Assembly (NCBI GenBank): GCA_021740915.1
Contig: JAIOYW010000016.1
Coordinates: 1-64,000 of the forward strand
DNA length: 64,000 nucleotides
Source of the DNA: Ignavibacteriales bacterium
GTDB taxonomy: Bacteria > Bacteroidota > Ignavibacteria > Ignavibacteriales > Melioribacteraceae
Direction of reading: 5' to 3'
Both the position numbers and the translations under genes were made by a program. Below the pieces are notes generated by a model. That model was given only the letters and a program-made list of their open reading frames with translations, had not been told where the DNA came from and did not search any database. Below, in pieces: positions 45,775 through 56,372 of this stretch (position 1 is the first letter of the stretch; each line of letters begins with the position of its first letter).

Positions 45775-46686
45775 TTACGCTTTACCCGCATAATAAACAT
45801 AATTAAGTATTTTATATACAAGTTTCGCGGTCATAAAGTTTGAATATGATTCATTCTTTTTGGGCGCAAGTTCAACCACATCGAATCCGACTATTTTACG
45901 TTTTGAGGCGACAAGCCTGATCAGATCGAGAGCTTCATCCCACCATAACCCTCCCGGTTCAGGAGTACCTGTCGCCGGTATCACAGAAGGATCCAGACCA
46001 TCAACATCAAATGTAAGATACACATTTTGCCCAAGATCATTTACAACAGAATTCATCCAGTTGGCACCATATTCGTTTCGTCGTATCCCCCTGGCATAAT
46101 ATGATTTGATATTATTCGTTACCCTGAAATCATATTCTTCTTTACATTGTGCCCTTATTCCTACCTGAACAATTCTTTTACTCAGCTCAGAAACTCTTGC
46201 CATAACACTTGCATGTGAACTTTTCGATCCTTCGTACTCATCACGCAGATCCGAATGAGCATCGATCTGAAGAATGGAAAGATTCTCAAACATTTCATAA
46301 TGAGCCTTTACCGGAGCAATAGAAAGAGAATGCTCGCCGCCCAGAGTTACAACATATTTTTTATCGAGCAGAAGATTTCTGACATTAGAATAAATGGAGG
46401 CAATAGCTTTTTCAGCAGTCATACCTTTGAATGACAGAGACTCAAGAGTACAAATCCCCTTATCAAAGCAGAGCTGTTTACCGAGTTCTTCGTCAAAAAA
46501 TTCAACAAAATGTGAAGCATTAATTATTTCCTGAGGTCCGTTGGCAGTTCCTTTTCCGTAACTGACAGTTTTCTCCAATGGCGCCTGAAGAATAACTATT
46601 TCCGATCCATTATAGGACGAAACCTTTCCCGGGATTGCAAGAAAATTCTCTTCTTCCCCTAAAACGCGCATTTGTTCTTCTTTCAT
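45775..46686 (-). CDS. speB: Agmatinase (arginase/ureohydrolase family)
   Basis: This 303-aa ureohydrolase should split agmatine to putrescine and urea in the cytoplasm. All six manganese ligands are present: H119 in GGEHS, D142, H144 and D146 in IDAHSD, and D227 and D229 in FDVDGLDPS. The SHASVMARV segment also fits agmatinases. The start codon overlaps the yajC stop by 1 nt. Alternative start M6. A guanidinobutyrase or formiminoglutamase role is possible; length and YGKGTANGPQEI favour agmatinase. Confidence 0.85.
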   Translation of the reverse strand: MKEEQMRVLGEEENFLAIPGKVSSYNGSEIVILQAPLEKTVSYGKGTANGPQEIINASHFVEFFDEELGKQLCFDKGICTLESLSFKGMTAEKAIASIYSNVRNLLLDKKYVVTLGGEHSLSIAPVKAHYEMFENLSILQIDAHSDLRDEYEGSKSSHASVMARVSELSKRIVQVGIRAQCKEEYDFRVTNNIKSYYARGIRRNEYGANWMNSVVNDLGQNVYLTFDVDGLDPSVIPATGTPEPGGLWWDEALDLIRLVASKRKIVGFDVVELAPKKNESYSNFMTAKLVYKILNYVYYAGKA

Positions 46687-47012
46687 TAAAGAGTGGCTTC
46701 TTCTTTGGAAGCGGTTACATTAGCAATTGCAGACCGCTCAAATTTAAGTTTAATATTATTTCCGGCATCCAGTAAACATGTTTTTTCATCAAGTCCTGCT
46801 ATGGTAGCATGAAGACCGCTGCTTGTAACTACTTTATCACCTTTTTTAAGATTGCTAAGCAGTTTTTCTCTTTCTTTCGCTTTTTTCTGCTGTGGACGAA
46901 TGATCATAAAATAAAATATCGCAAATATTGCAGCAAACATTATTAGAGTGCTGATCATGCTTGATCCTGCTCCATCTCCCGGAGGTGGAGCCATTGCTAA
47001 CAGTATATCCAT
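46686..47012 (-). CDS. yajC: Preprotein translocase subunit YajC
   Basis: This 108-aa protein has one membrane helix (about 20-38, STLIMFAAIFAIFYFMIIRPQQKK) and the conserved YajC body (LLSNLKKGDKVVTSSGLHATIAGLDEKTCLLD). YajC associates with SecDF in the Sec pathway. It is 9 nt after tgt, a conserved pair, but no secDF is in this window. Confidence 0.94.
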   Translation of the reverse strand: MDILLAMAPPPGDGAGSSMISTLIMFAAIFAIFYFMIIRPQQKKAKEREKLLSNLKKGDKVVTSSGLHATIAGLDEKTCLLDAGNNIKLKFERSAIANVTASKEEATL

Positions 47013-47021
47013 TGTATTCCT

Positions 47022-48164
<1,143 letters not shown>

Positions 48165-48545
48165 CTACCTCTGTGAGTCCGATATCTTAACGAATTTGTT
48201 GAAAAGATACCTGCGTTTGGCGATAAAATGGTAGAACCGGTCTCTTATTTTCTCGGGAATAAACCGAAATATGTAAAACAGATTATAAGGGAATCCCATT
48301 TTTTTCAATATTGCCAGGATGGCTGTTGATTCAGACAACGATTTTTCCTTACCGATTAAATAGACAGATCGCAGAAATTCATCTGAATGTATTCCGTTGA
48401 AAATTTTGCTTTTTATACTCAACGCGGGAATAAAAATGAGATCGTCCTCTGCCACACGTTTTTTCAAGAAACTGATTCCGTTATTACAGATTCCGCATTC
48501 GGAATCATATACTAATATTTCCGGAGAATTTTTATGATCATCCAT
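48165..48545 (-). CDS. DCC-family (DUF393) thiol-disulfide oxidoreductase-like protein
   Basis: This protein of about 126 aa starts at ATG 48545, inside the CATGGATGA end of the upstream gene (8-nt overlap), which implies coupled translation. YDSECGICNNGISFL carries the C-x2-C redox-like motif; RSVYLIGKEKSLSESTAIL and the terminal YLFNKF are family features. DUF393 proteins are poorly characterised. A longer version from 48596 would add 17 residues with no support. Confidence 0.85.
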   Translation of the reverse strand: MDDHKNSPEILVYDSECGICNNGISFLKKRVAEDDLIFIPALSIKSKIFNGIHSDEFLRSVYLIGKEKSLSESTAILAILKKMGFPYNLFYIFRFIPEKIRDRFYHFIAKRRYLFNKFVKISDSQR

Positions 48546-49785
48546 GCAGGTATTCTTCCAGTTTTTCAGGGTCAGCCCAGAGCTTAACCAATTCAACTCT
48601 TGTACGATTCGAACTTAATATTACTATTTTGAAATGATCAAGATTAAGAATTTCGCCCTTGAGTGGAATCCTGCCTGTTTTATATGTCAGATAACCTCCT
48701 ATAGTTTCATAATCCCCTTCCGGGATTCTTAGATCAAACTCTTCATTGATATAGTCGATTTCAACTTTTCCACTTATTACATAAGTATTTTCGTCAGTTC
48801 TTTTACAAACCGCTTCATCTGTATCGTATTCATCTTTAATATCGCCCAGCATTTCCTCTAATATATCTTCAACGGTAACTATTCCGGCAGTACCGCCAAA
48901 TTCGTCAATAACGACAGCAATAGATATTCTTTTATCAAGGAATTCATTGAGCATGTCCAGACTTTTTTTAGTATCTGGGACGAAGTTAACTTCCCTGAGC
49001 ATTGATTTCAGATCCCTGGGGTTGGTAAAAATATCATTGATATAAACCATTCCCTTAATATTATCAAGATTATCCTCATAGACAGGCAGCTTTGAATATC
49101 CGGATTGAACGAAAACGTCAATTACCTCATTTATTGAGGAAGTTATATCTATTCCGACTATTTCTGTTCTTGGAGTTATCGTTTCATAAATGCGTTGGTC
49201 TTTAAGATCCATCACCCTTGAAATCAGATCATATTCTTCTTCCCTAACATTCCCTGCTTCACTGCTCTCGTCAAGAAGGTCTTTGATGTCCGTCTTATCG
49301 AAAAGCTGCATAGCACTTTCACTATCAATTTTTTTAGTGCTTGTAAGCAGACTTGAAATCGAAGATGTCACCTTAACAATCGGATAAAAAGCGATGGACA
49401 AAATCCTTACAGGAATCGCAGACACGGTAACAAAACTATCCGCCATCTCTCTGGCTATATATTTCGGTATCAATTCACCAAAAAATAAAAGAATAACAGT
49501 GGAGACTAACAGAACATGGAAATCTGACATACCAAATTTTGCAACAAGAAAAATAGTAATCAGAGAAGCAAATGATATATTGACTACATTATTTGATATC
49601 AGGATGGTAGAGAAAAATATTTCAGGTTTTTTTAGGAAATAAAAGGCTGTTTTTGCAGAAAACTGATTCTTCCTTGCTCTGATTTCAATTTTAATTTTAT
49701 TCGAAACAACGAATGCAAGTTCTGAAGCTGAAAAGAATCCGCTTAAAACGATCAGAGTAAATAATACAAAAACTTCTTGAACCAT
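48538..49785 (-). CDS. CorC/HlyC-type membrane protein with CBS domains
   Basis: This 415-aa protein has three or four membrane helices in a DUF21/CNNM domain (LIVLSGFFSASELAFVV, LISNNVVNISFASLITIFL), two CBS domains (about 200-330; TSSINEVIDVFVQSGYSKLPVYEDN, ISIAVVIDEFGGTAGIVTVEDILEEMLGDI) and a C-terminal CorC domain (DYETIGGYLTYKTGRIPLKGE). The family is linked to Mg2+/Co2+ efflux. In Bacteroidota similar proteins include GldE, a partner of gliding and type IX secretion genes; that role is possible but not shown by the neighbours. Confidence 0.88.
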   Translation of the reverse strand: MVQEVFVLFTLIVLSGFFSASELAFVVSNKIKIEIRARKNQFSAKTAFYFLKKPEIFFSTILISNNVVNISFASLITIFLVAKFGMSDFHVLLVSTVILLFFGELIPKYIAREMADSFVTVSAIPVRILSIAFYPIVKVTSSISSLLTSTKKIDSESAMQLFDKTDIKDLLDESSEAGNVREEEYDLISRVMDLKDQRIYETITPRTEIVGIDITSSINEVIDVFVQSGYSKLPVYEDNLDNIKGMVYINDIFTNPRDLKSMLREVNFVPDTKKSLDMLNEFLDKRISIAVVIDEFGGTAGIVTVEDILEEMLGDIKDEYDTDEAVCKRTDENTYVISGKVEIDYINEEFDLRIPEGDYETIGGYLTYKTGRIPLKGEILNLDHFKIVILSSNRTRVELVKLWADPEKLEEYLHG

Positions 49786-49791
49786 CTGGAA

Positions 49792-50259
49792 TTAATATAC
49801 TTTATTAATAATTAAATCACTTATTCTAATATAATACTTTTCGGGCTCTGAGAGTTCCAGAATGAGACTGACTGTCTGTTCAAGATTAATTCCGGAATCG
49901 AATCGTAAATCCCCGGGTGAATGAATCATCTGAGTGAGAGGATTACCATCGTATGCAGTTCGTCCAACAATTGGAATAACTTTGTAGAGTACAATGTCAT
50001 TCTGTAGAATTGCTACGGTTTGAATTTTCATTGATCCACTATAGTTACTGCTATCAGGAGAAATAATTTCTGTTGAAAAATGAAAGGTTGGAACTCCTCC
50101 CGGCATAAAATTCACCCATACTTCAGTTTTTCCGATCCTGAATGAGTCATTTTGTTTTACAGGTAATAAAATGTTTTGTTGTCCATTCTGAATCCTGGGA
50201 TGCGATGAACAAAAAGTGATCATGAGAATCAGAGGAAGTACTAATAACACTCTGAGCAT
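49792..50259 (-). CDS. Small exported protein, possible lipoprotein
   Basis: This 155-aa protein has an N-terminal hydrophobic segment ending in MITFCSS, which could be a weak lipobox although Phe at -1 is unusual. The rest is rich in beta strands (TEVWVNFMPGGVPTFHFSTEI, VGRTAYDGNPLTQMIHSPGDLRF). I do not recognise a family. Its ATG follows the ubiA stop directly, and the corC-like gene is 6 nt downstream, so it lies within the long minus-strand transcript. Confidence 0.65.
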   Translation of the reverse strand: MLRVLLVLPLILMITFCSSHPRIQNGQQNILLPVKQNDSFRIGKTEVWVNFMPGGVPTFHFSTEIISPDSSNYSGSMKIQTVAILQNDIVLYKVIPIVGRTAYDGNPLTQMIHSPGDLRFDSGINLEQTVSLILELSEPEKYYIRISDLIINKVY

Positions 50260-51138
50260 TTATAATCTGCTTTGAAAATAAATCACAACAATCACATAAA
50301 CTGAATAAAGAAAAATATTTAAAATCATCGGAACATCCGTCAGAATGAGCTCAACAGCATTTTCACTTTTACTTTTCTTAAAAACAAGATACATAAACCT
50401 GAATATTCCGAATATTACAAAGATCGTCGAATAGACTAGATTTTCAGTGTTGAAATTCGCAACTGTTTTTGGGGAAACTGTATATAATGCATACGATAGA
50501 ATAACTCCGGCAGCTGAGATCGAAGATACCTGATCAATAAAATATAAACTGTACTCTTCAAGCACTTTTCTGGTTTTCGGCCCGGTGGTGACATAAATCA
50601 ACTCAGAACGCCTTTTCATCACTGCCAGGAAAAGGGAAATAAATAGTGTGGTAAGAATAAGCCAGCTGCTGAGCGGAACCATAATAATAAAACCCCCGCC
50701 CATCACTCTTAACATAAAGCCTCCGGCTATGCACATAAGATCAAGGATGACCATATGTTTAAATATCATTGTATAGGCGACATTAAGTAGAATATAGACT
50801 ATAATAGCGAGAATAAATTTAATATTTGTAAGAAACAGGAGTAAAACGAGTATGAGTGAAAGAACGGAGAGAAAAATCACTGCATTCCGAACAGGAACAA
50901 TTCCGCTGGCTATCGGCCTGAATTTTTTTACAGGGTGAGCCCTGTCTGCTTCTGCATCTATAATATCATTAAAAATATATACAATACTCGAAACAATAGA
51001 AAATATTACAAATCCAAGTGCGACTTCACGAAGATAATTTATTCCGAAGAAGTGTTTCGAAAAAAGAACTGGCGCAAAAACGAATAAATTCTTGATCCAG
51101 TGCGAAGTCCGAAGGAGCCTTACATAAGGTTTAAGCAT
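50260..51138 (-). CDS. UbiA-family prenyltransferase, decaprenyl-phosphate phosphoribosyltransferase-like
   Basis: This 292-aa membrane protein has about eight helices and the UbiA motif N-D-x2-D-x3-D (N57, D58, D61, D65) in YIFNDIIDAEADRAHPVKKFRPIASG. The RTSHWIKNLFVFAPV start and the R-A-H-P-x-K-x-x-R-P-I segment fit the DPPR-synthase subgroup (Rv3806c-like) better than quinone-type UbiA enzymes. It could attach phosphoribose to a polyprenyl phosphate. It starts 1 nt inside the end of the mutase gene. A quinone role is not excluded. Confidence 0.75.
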   Translation of the reverse strand: MLKPYVRLLRTSHWIKNLFVFAPVLFSKHFFGINYLREVALGFVIFSIVSSIVYIFNDIIDAEADRAHPVKKFRPIASGIVPVRNAVIFLSVLSLILVLLLFLTNIKFILAIIVYILLNVAYTMIFKHMVILDLMCIAGGFMLRVMGGGFIIMVPLSSWLILTTLFISLFLAVMKRRSELIYVTTGPKTRKVLEEYSLYFIDQVSSISAAGVILSYALYTVSPKTVANFNTENLVYSTIFVIFGIFRFMYLVFKKSKSENAVELILTDVPMILNIFLYSVYVIVVIYFQSRL

Positions 51139-52790
51139 CAGAAAACCACCGATTCCTCATAAATACCAAATGGCTCTTTTAATACATTGATCATTTCGCC
51201 TAAGGTAACGTAATTTTCAGCAGCATCGATCAGAACAGGCATAAGATTTCTTTCTTCAACTGCAGCGTTATAAATTTCTCTGAGAGAATGTTCCACTTTC
51301 AGTTCATCCCTTGATGCTTTCAGTTCAAGAAGACGCTGCTTTTGTTTCTTCTCAACTTCAGGAGATATCATCAGAATGGGTATATCTACCTTTTCGTTCT
51401 CTTCAATAAACTCATTCACTCCAACAACAAATTTTTCTTTTCGTTCAAGTTCTTTCTGATAACGATAGGCAGCGTCAGCAATCTCTTTCTGAAAATATCC
51501 GGCTTCAATTGCATTCACAACACCGCCGAGCGAATCAATTTCATCAAATATTCTGTTGGCAGCCTGTTCCATTTTCTCGGTAAGAGATTCAACATAATAA
51601 CTTCCTCCAAGAGGATCGACCGTATTTATCACCCCTGTTTCATAAGCAATTATTTGTTGTGTCCTTAATGCAATTTTAACTGCCTTCTCACTCGGCAGGG
51701 CAAGAGTTTCATCCATAGAATTTGTATGAAGTGATTGAGTACCACCCATGACGGCTGCAAGAGCCTGGATTGCAGTTCTTACGATATTGTTTTCAGGCTG
51801 TTGGGCAGTAAGTGTGCAACCCGCCGTCTGCGTATGAAACCGCAGCCACATCGATCGCGGATTTTTTGCCCCATATTTTTCTTTCATCCGTTTTGCGAAA
51901 ATTTTTCTTGCAGCTCTGAATTTTGCAATTTCCTCAAAAAAGTCAAGGTGAGAATTAAAAAAATATGAGATTCTCGGTGCAAATTCGTCAACATCCATAC
52001 CTCTGTTAATACATTCTTCAATATATGCGAACCCATCTGCTAAGGTATATGCAAGTTCCTGCACCGCGGTTGAACCTGCTTCTCTGATATGATAACCACT
52101 GACGGAAATTGGATTCCATTGCGGAACCTCTTTCGTACAATATTCCACCATATCTGTAATTATCCTTAGAGAAGGTTTCGGCGGATAGATATATTCCTTC
52201 TGAGCGATGTACTCTTTCAGGATATCATTTTGCAGAGTTCCGCGTAATTGGGAAAACGGCACTCCCTGCTTTCTGGCAACGGCAAGATAAAATGCAAAAA
52301 CCATTGCTGCAGGACTATTGATTGTCATCGAAGTGGATACTTTGTCAAGCGGGATTTCATTAAAAAGAATTTCCATATCTTTAAGAGAAGAAATTGCAAC
52401 CCCGCAAATGCCAACTTCTCCTTCACTCATTGCATCGTCTGAATCCCTGCCCATAAGTGTTGGGAGGTCGAATGCCACGGAAAGTCCGGTCTGCCCATTC
52501 TGAAGGAGATACTTAAATCTTTCATTTGTGTCCTCCGGGGAACCGAAACCGGCAAATTGACGCATAGTCCATATTTTCCCTCTGTAACCATTCGTGTGTA
52601 TGCCTCTTGTATAAGGATACTCCCCTGGAAAATTAAGTTCATTCAGGTAATTTATGTTCTCAGTATCATCGGGCGCATATAAACCATCTACTTCTTCACC
52701 GGAAACAGAAGTAAAAACCATCCCTGTATTTTTGGTCTTATTAAATTTCTCATCAAATTTTGCTCTTTCAGAGCTATATCCCTGGTCCAT
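51138..52790 (-). CDS. Methylmalonyl-CoA mutase large subunit, catalytic domain
   Basis: This 550-aa protein is the TIM-barrel half of methylmalonyl-CoA mutase or a close relative: [74 protein letters not shown]-like [30 protein letters not shown] and [20 protein letters not shown]. No cobalamin-binding DxHxxG domain is present, so that subunit must be encoded elsewhere. It links propionate metabolism to succinyl-CoA. mutL ends 12 nt upstream and the ubiA-type gene overlaps its end by 1 nt; the neighbours are not functionally related. Confidence 0.92.
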   Translation of the reverse strand: MDQGYSSERAKFDEKFNKTKNTGMVFTSVSGEEVDGLYAPDDTENINYLNELNFPGEYPYTRGIHTNGYRGKIWTMRQFAGFGSPEDTNERFKYLLQNGQTGLSVAFDLPTLMGRDSDDAMSEGEVGICGVAISSLKDMEILFNEIPLDKVSTSMTINSPAAMVFAFYLAVARKQGVPFSQLRGTLQNDILKEYIAQKEYIYPPKPSLRIITDMVEYCTKEVPQWNPISVSGYHIREAGSTAVQELAYTLADGFAYIEECINRGMDVDEFAPRISYFFNSHLDFFEEIAKFRAARKIFAKRMKEKYGAKNPRSMWLRFHTQTAGCTLTAQQPENNIVRTAIQALAAVMGGTQSLHTNSMDETLALPSEKAVKIALRTQQIIAYETGVINTVDPLGGSYYVESLTEKMEQAANRIFDEIDSLGGVVNAIEAGYFQKEIADAAYRYQKELERKEKFVVGVNEFIEENEKVDIPILMISPEVEKKQKQRLLELKASRDELKVEHSLREIYNAAVEERNLMPVLIDAAENYVTLGEMINVLKEPFGIYEESVVF

Positions 52791-52802
52791 ATATTCTCCT
52801 TC

Positions 52803-54659
52803 TCAGGAAGTTCTCCCGAATCTTCTGTCAAGTTCTGTTAAAGGTAATTTTATCATTACTGGCCTCCCATGAGGACACACATACGGCATTGATGTCGCAA
52901 ATAATTGCTCAACGAGGCTGACGAGTTCTTCCTTTTCAAGTCGATCCCCTGCTTTTATTGCTGTTTTACATGAATATGATTTGGCAAGATTGTCCCGGAT
53001 TTCCAAACTCTTTTCTATCTGATTTTTTTTATATTCTTCGAGAATATCAAGCAAAATAGTTTTTTCCTGCCCAACTTTTATCTCTGGCGGAACGCCATCG
53101 ATTACAATTGAATTCCCCGTGAAAATGCGAAGATCAAATCCCAGTTTTCGTAATTGTGGTAATAGTTCCTTGCAGACTGCCATATCACCAGGATCAAGAT
53201 TTATTGTTTCAGGAAAAAGTAATTGCTGAGATATTGGACTGTCGGAGTATAAAAATTTCAGAGCTCTTTCATAAAGAATTCTTTCATGAGCTATATGCTG
53301 GTCAATAATCATCACACCACTTTTTATGGGAGTTAGTATATACTTGTTATGCAGTGATACAATAAATGGTGTATTCAGGATCAATTCTTCAGAGGCATCA
53401 ACCAGAATTTCAGTTTCATCCTTCTGTGGCTGGTTCTGAAACGGATGAGGCACTTCATGTTCCGGTGCAGTTTTTTTTATTTCATCATTAATCCCTGAAA
53501 AGAGCAAATCCAGTTCATCATCTGAAATTGTTGTGATAGGACGTTTTGGAGGTTTAAAAGAAGGCGTGTGATAATCCGAAGGGATCGGACGTTTTATAGT
53601 CTCGCTATCATTTCCGATCCGCATCCTGGAAAGAGGATCGCCTTCACTCCCGGTAAATCTGGCAACCGGGGTTAAATCATAACTTCCAAGTGACTTTCTT
53701 ACTATTGCATGTACCAGACTGTAGATCGATTTTTCATCGTCAAATTTAACTTCAAGCTTTGAAGGATGTACGTTAACATCCACTTTTGCCGGATTCAATT
53801 CAAGAAAAAGGATAAAAAATGGGTAGTCCCCTTTTTCAATCAAATTCTCATATGCCGAGAATACTGCATGATTTATTATCCTGCTCGATACGAATCGCCT
53901 GTTGATATATAGATACTGATCACCCTTATTTTTTCTGAGATAAGCGGGCTTAGCAAGAAATCCTGTCACATTTATAAGATCAGTATTTTCCTTTGCTGGT
54001 ATAACCGAACCGGAGACTTCTTCACCAAAAACTTCAGCGACCCTCTTCTCAACCTCACATTTTTTATAATCATAGATCAGTTCATCATCGTTGAACATTC
54101 TGAACGCCATTTCCGGATGACTAAGTGCAATCTTTCTGAATGTCTCAGTTATATGTTTCATCTCGGTTGCATTGGTTTTCAAAAAATTTCTTCTGGCTGG
54201 TACATTAAAGAACAAATTCTTCACAGTGATTGAAGTCCCTTTGGAAAAAGATCCCTTCTCAACAGAGTAAGTTCCGTTTTCGACACGGATATGAGTGCCA
54301 ATCTCTTCATCCTGCTTTTCTGTTTTTATTTCAAATAAACTGACACCTGAGATAGAACTTAGAGCCTCACCACGAAATCCATATGACTGGAGTTCTGAAA
54401 GATCCTCAAAACGGCTGATTTTGCTTGTAGCGTGCCTCTGAAAAGCTAATAACGCATCTTCCTCCGACATCCCGGAGCCATCATCAGCTACCTGAATCAA
54501 AGACTTGCCGGCATCTTTTATTATCACATCAATCGAAGAAGAGCCTGCATCTATGGAATTCTCCATTAATTCTTTAACAACAGATTCAGGACGCTGTACA
54601 ACTTCGCCTGCTGCAATTTTATTAATAATATTTTCTGCTAATATCTTTATCTTCGACAT
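52803..54659 (-). CDS. mutL: DNA mismatch repair protein MutL
   Basis: This 618-aa protein has the GHKL ATPase domain: ELMENSIDAGSSSIDV, ADDGSGM, YGFRGEALSSI and GTSITVKNLFFNVPARRNFL. The C-terminal domain carries the metal-dependent endonuclease motif in DQHIAHERILYE, CKTAIKAGD and CPHGRP, as in species that lack MutH. It nicks the strand to be repaired. It lies between folA (40 nt) and the mutase gene (12 nt). Confidence 0.95.
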   Translation of the reverse strand: MSKIKILAENIINKIAAGEVVQRPESVVKELMENSIDAGSSSIDVIIKDAGKSLIQVADDGSGMSEEDALLAFQRHATSKISRFEDLSELQSYGFRGEALSSISGVSLFEIKTEKQDEEIGTHIRVENGTYSVEKGSFSKGTSITVKNLFFNVPARRNFLKTNATEMKHITETFRKIALSHPEMAFRMFNDDELIYDYKKCEVEKRVAEVFGEEVSGSVIPAKENTDLINVTGFLAKPAYLRKNKGDQYLYINRRFVSSRIINHAVFSAYENLIEKGDYPFFILFLELNPAKVDVNVHPSKLEVKFDDEKSIYSLVHAIVRKSLGSYDLTPVARFTGSEGDPLSRMRIGNDSETIKRPIPSDYHTPSFKPPKRPITTISDDELDLLFSGINDEIKKTAPEHEVPHPFQNQPQKDETEILVDASEELILNTPFIVSLHNKYILTPIKSGVMIIDQHIAHERILYERALKFLYSDSPISQQLLFPETINLDPGDMAVCKELLPQLRKLGFDLRIFTGNSIVIDGVPPEIKVGQEKTILLDILEEYKKNQIEKSLEIRDNLAKSYSCKTAIKAGDRLEKEELVSLVEQLFATSMPYVCPHGRPVMIKLPLTELDRRFGRTS

Positions 54660-54699
54660 ATTCTCTCTTTTAAGTGATCTTTACGATCATTTACAACTA

Positions 54700-55173
54700 T
54701 CATCTTTCATATTCATAGACATCAAACTTATCGTTTTCCGATATCTTTTTTTTACGCCATCCGCTCAATATTTCATACGGAAATTTGACATCACCGTCAG
54801 GATCAAGTTTAACCTCTGAAATAATTGCACGATCTGCAAATTCAGAACTCACGCGATATATCTCCGCCCCTCCTATAATAAAAGATTTTGAATAGCCGGC
54901 AGCAGCGCAAAAAGAAATTGCTTCCCTTATATCATTCTTGGCAACTACCCCGGAATGATCAGTAAATCGACCAGAACGGGAAATAACAATATTCAGTCTG
55001 TCTTTCAGAGGTTTTGCTGACATCGATTCAAAAGTTTTTCTCCCCATAATTACAGCGTGACCGATAGTTGTAGATTTGAAAAACTTCATTTCCTCACTTA
55101 TATGCCAGGGTATCCGACCTCCGGAACCAATAATTCCATTCCGGGCAATCGCTGCAATAAGTATCACTTCCAA
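54700..55173 (-). CDS. folA: Dihydrofolate reductase
   Basis: This 157-aa enzyme reduces dihydrofolate to tetrahydrofolate with NADPH. IAAIARNGIIGSGGRIPWHISEEMKFFKSTTIGHAVIMGRKTFESM carries the substrate (W-x-I) and cofactor (GRKTFES) residues. FIIGGAEIYR is the second conserved block. It pairs metabolically with thyA, which lies two genes upstream in the same direction. Confidence 0.95.
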   Translation of the reverse strand: MEVILIAAIARNGIIGSGGRIPWHISEEMKFFKSTTIGHAVIMGRKTFESMSAKPLKDRLNIVISRSGRFTDHSGVVAKNDIREAISFCAAAGYSKSFIIGGAEIYRVSSEFADRAIISEVKLDPDGDVKFPYEILSGWRKKKISENDKFDVYEYER

Positions 55174-55175
55174 TA

Positions 55176-55478
55176 TCAGTATCCTTTCATTACAATATTT
55201 ACAAGTACTCTTCTACCGGCTTCAACTTTCACTGCGAGTGTAGTATCCCTGAAACCTGACAACCTTAGTGTAATTGAATACAAACCAGGATATATATTCT
55301 TCAGACTGTCAGGAGTAACTTTTGCCGTATTTTTTCCTGTAATAAAAATAGCAGCATTTAGCGGTGATGAATCCACATAAATTGTACCGTATTCCTTATT
55401 ATTATTCACAATAAGTTCTTCTCTGCATCCAACAGACATAAACAAAGTCAATAATAATAGTAACAGGAAAAATTTCAT
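55176..55478 (-). CDS. PEGA-domain lipoprotein
   Basis: This protein of about 100 aa has a lipoprotein signal peptide (LLLTLFMSVGC) and a single PEGA domain (GTIYVDSSPLNAAIFITGKNTAKVTPDSLKNIYPGLYSITLRLSGFRDTTLAVKVEAG). ATG 55478 is preferred over TTG 55493. It lies between thyA and folA, 2 nt before the latter. Confidence 0.8.
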   Translation of the reverse strand: MKFFLLLLLLTLFMSVGCREELIVNNNKEYGTIYVDSSPLNAAIFITGKNTAKVTPDSLKNIYPGLYSITLRLSGFRDTTLAVKVEAGRRVLVNIVMKGY

Positions 55479-55532
55479 TGGTCCCGGACTCAATTATATT
55501 TCTAAGATAATAAAATAAAGTAAATTGCTCAA

Positions 55533-56372
55533 CTAAACTGCTACTTCGAATTTTATCCGGGGATGGTGGCGATAATTTTCCAAATGGAAATCTTCAAAAG
55601 TCAGTTCATCAATTGGTTTTTTATTGATCTTCAAGGTCGGAAGCGGAAGAGGGTCACGTTTTATCTGCTCCTTAAGACCTTCAAGGTGATCGTATTTCCG
55701 CATAGCAGTCCCGGCATCGGCAACGTAAATGTGTGCATCAATTATAGTGTGAGCAAACCAACCAACCGCATAACCTGTCTCCATGGCAATTATTTTCGTC
55801 AGAAGTGAATATGCAGCAAGGTTGAATGGAATTCCAAGTGCAATATCACCCGATCTTTGAGTGAGATGACAATTAAGTTTGCCATCATTTATATTAAAAG
55901 CATATGTATAATGGCAGGGTGGTAATTTGCTTTTTATGGCATTGCCGGGCTCCCAGGCAGACACAATAAGTCTTCTGCTGTTCGGATTTCTTTTTATCTC
56001 ATCAATAACATATCTTATCTGATCTACTTCTCTTACCTGCCATTTTCCGTTTTTATCTTTTTCCGCGCTGGGAAAATGCCTCCAGTAATAACCATAGGCA
56101 GTCTCCAGATTTCCATCTTCATCTGCCCAATCATCCCAGATTTTTGTATGTTTTCTAAGATTCCTTATATGATTTTCACCCGAAAGATACCACAATACTT
56201 CGTGAAGAAGGGATTTCCAAATGACCTGTTTCGTTGTGAGAAGCGGAAAACCCTTTGAAAGATCCACTTTATAAAAAGCACCAAAGTAAGAAAGCGTCTC
56301 CACACCTGTCCTTGACTGTTTACGCACACCCTCATCTATTACAAGTTTTACCAAGTCAATGTATTCTTTCAT
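55533..56372 (-). CDS. thyA: Thymidylate synthase
   Basis: This 279-aa enzyme methylates dUMP using methylene-tetrahydrofolate. The active-site cysteine is C153 in LPPCHY. SRTGVETLSYFG, HEVLWYLSGE, SRRLIVSAWEP, QRSGDIALGIPFN and DAHIY are conserved. It overlaps the start of the glycerate-kinase gene by 4 nt. It shares folate chemistry with folA downstream. Confidence 0.96.
   Translation of the reverse strand: MKEYIDLVKLVIDEGVRKQSRTGVETLSYFGAFYKVDLSKGFPLLTTKQVIWKSLLHEVLWYLSGENHIRNLRKHTKIWDDWADEDGNLETAYGYYWRHFPSAEKDKNGKWQVREVDQIRYVIDEIKRNPNSRRLIVSAWEPGNAIKSKLPPCHYTYAFNINDGKLNCHLTQRSGDIALGIPFNLAAYSLLTKIIAMETGYAVGWFAHTIIDAHIYVADAGTAMRKYDHLEGLKEQIKRDPLPLPTLKINKKPIDELTFEDFHLENYRHHPRIKFEVAV

Noticed and set aside
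45753-45821. N-terminal extension of the NfeD protein
   Set aside because: It overlaps the agmatinase gene and precedes a clear GGGGGTG site and signal peptide at 45752.
48546-48596. Longer start of the DCC-family protein
   Set aside because: Lies inside the CorC-type gene; ATG 48545 fits the stop-start overlap.
52791-52802. Cobalamin riboswitch upstream of the mutase gene
   Set aside because: Only 12 nt separate it from mutL, too little for a riboswitch.
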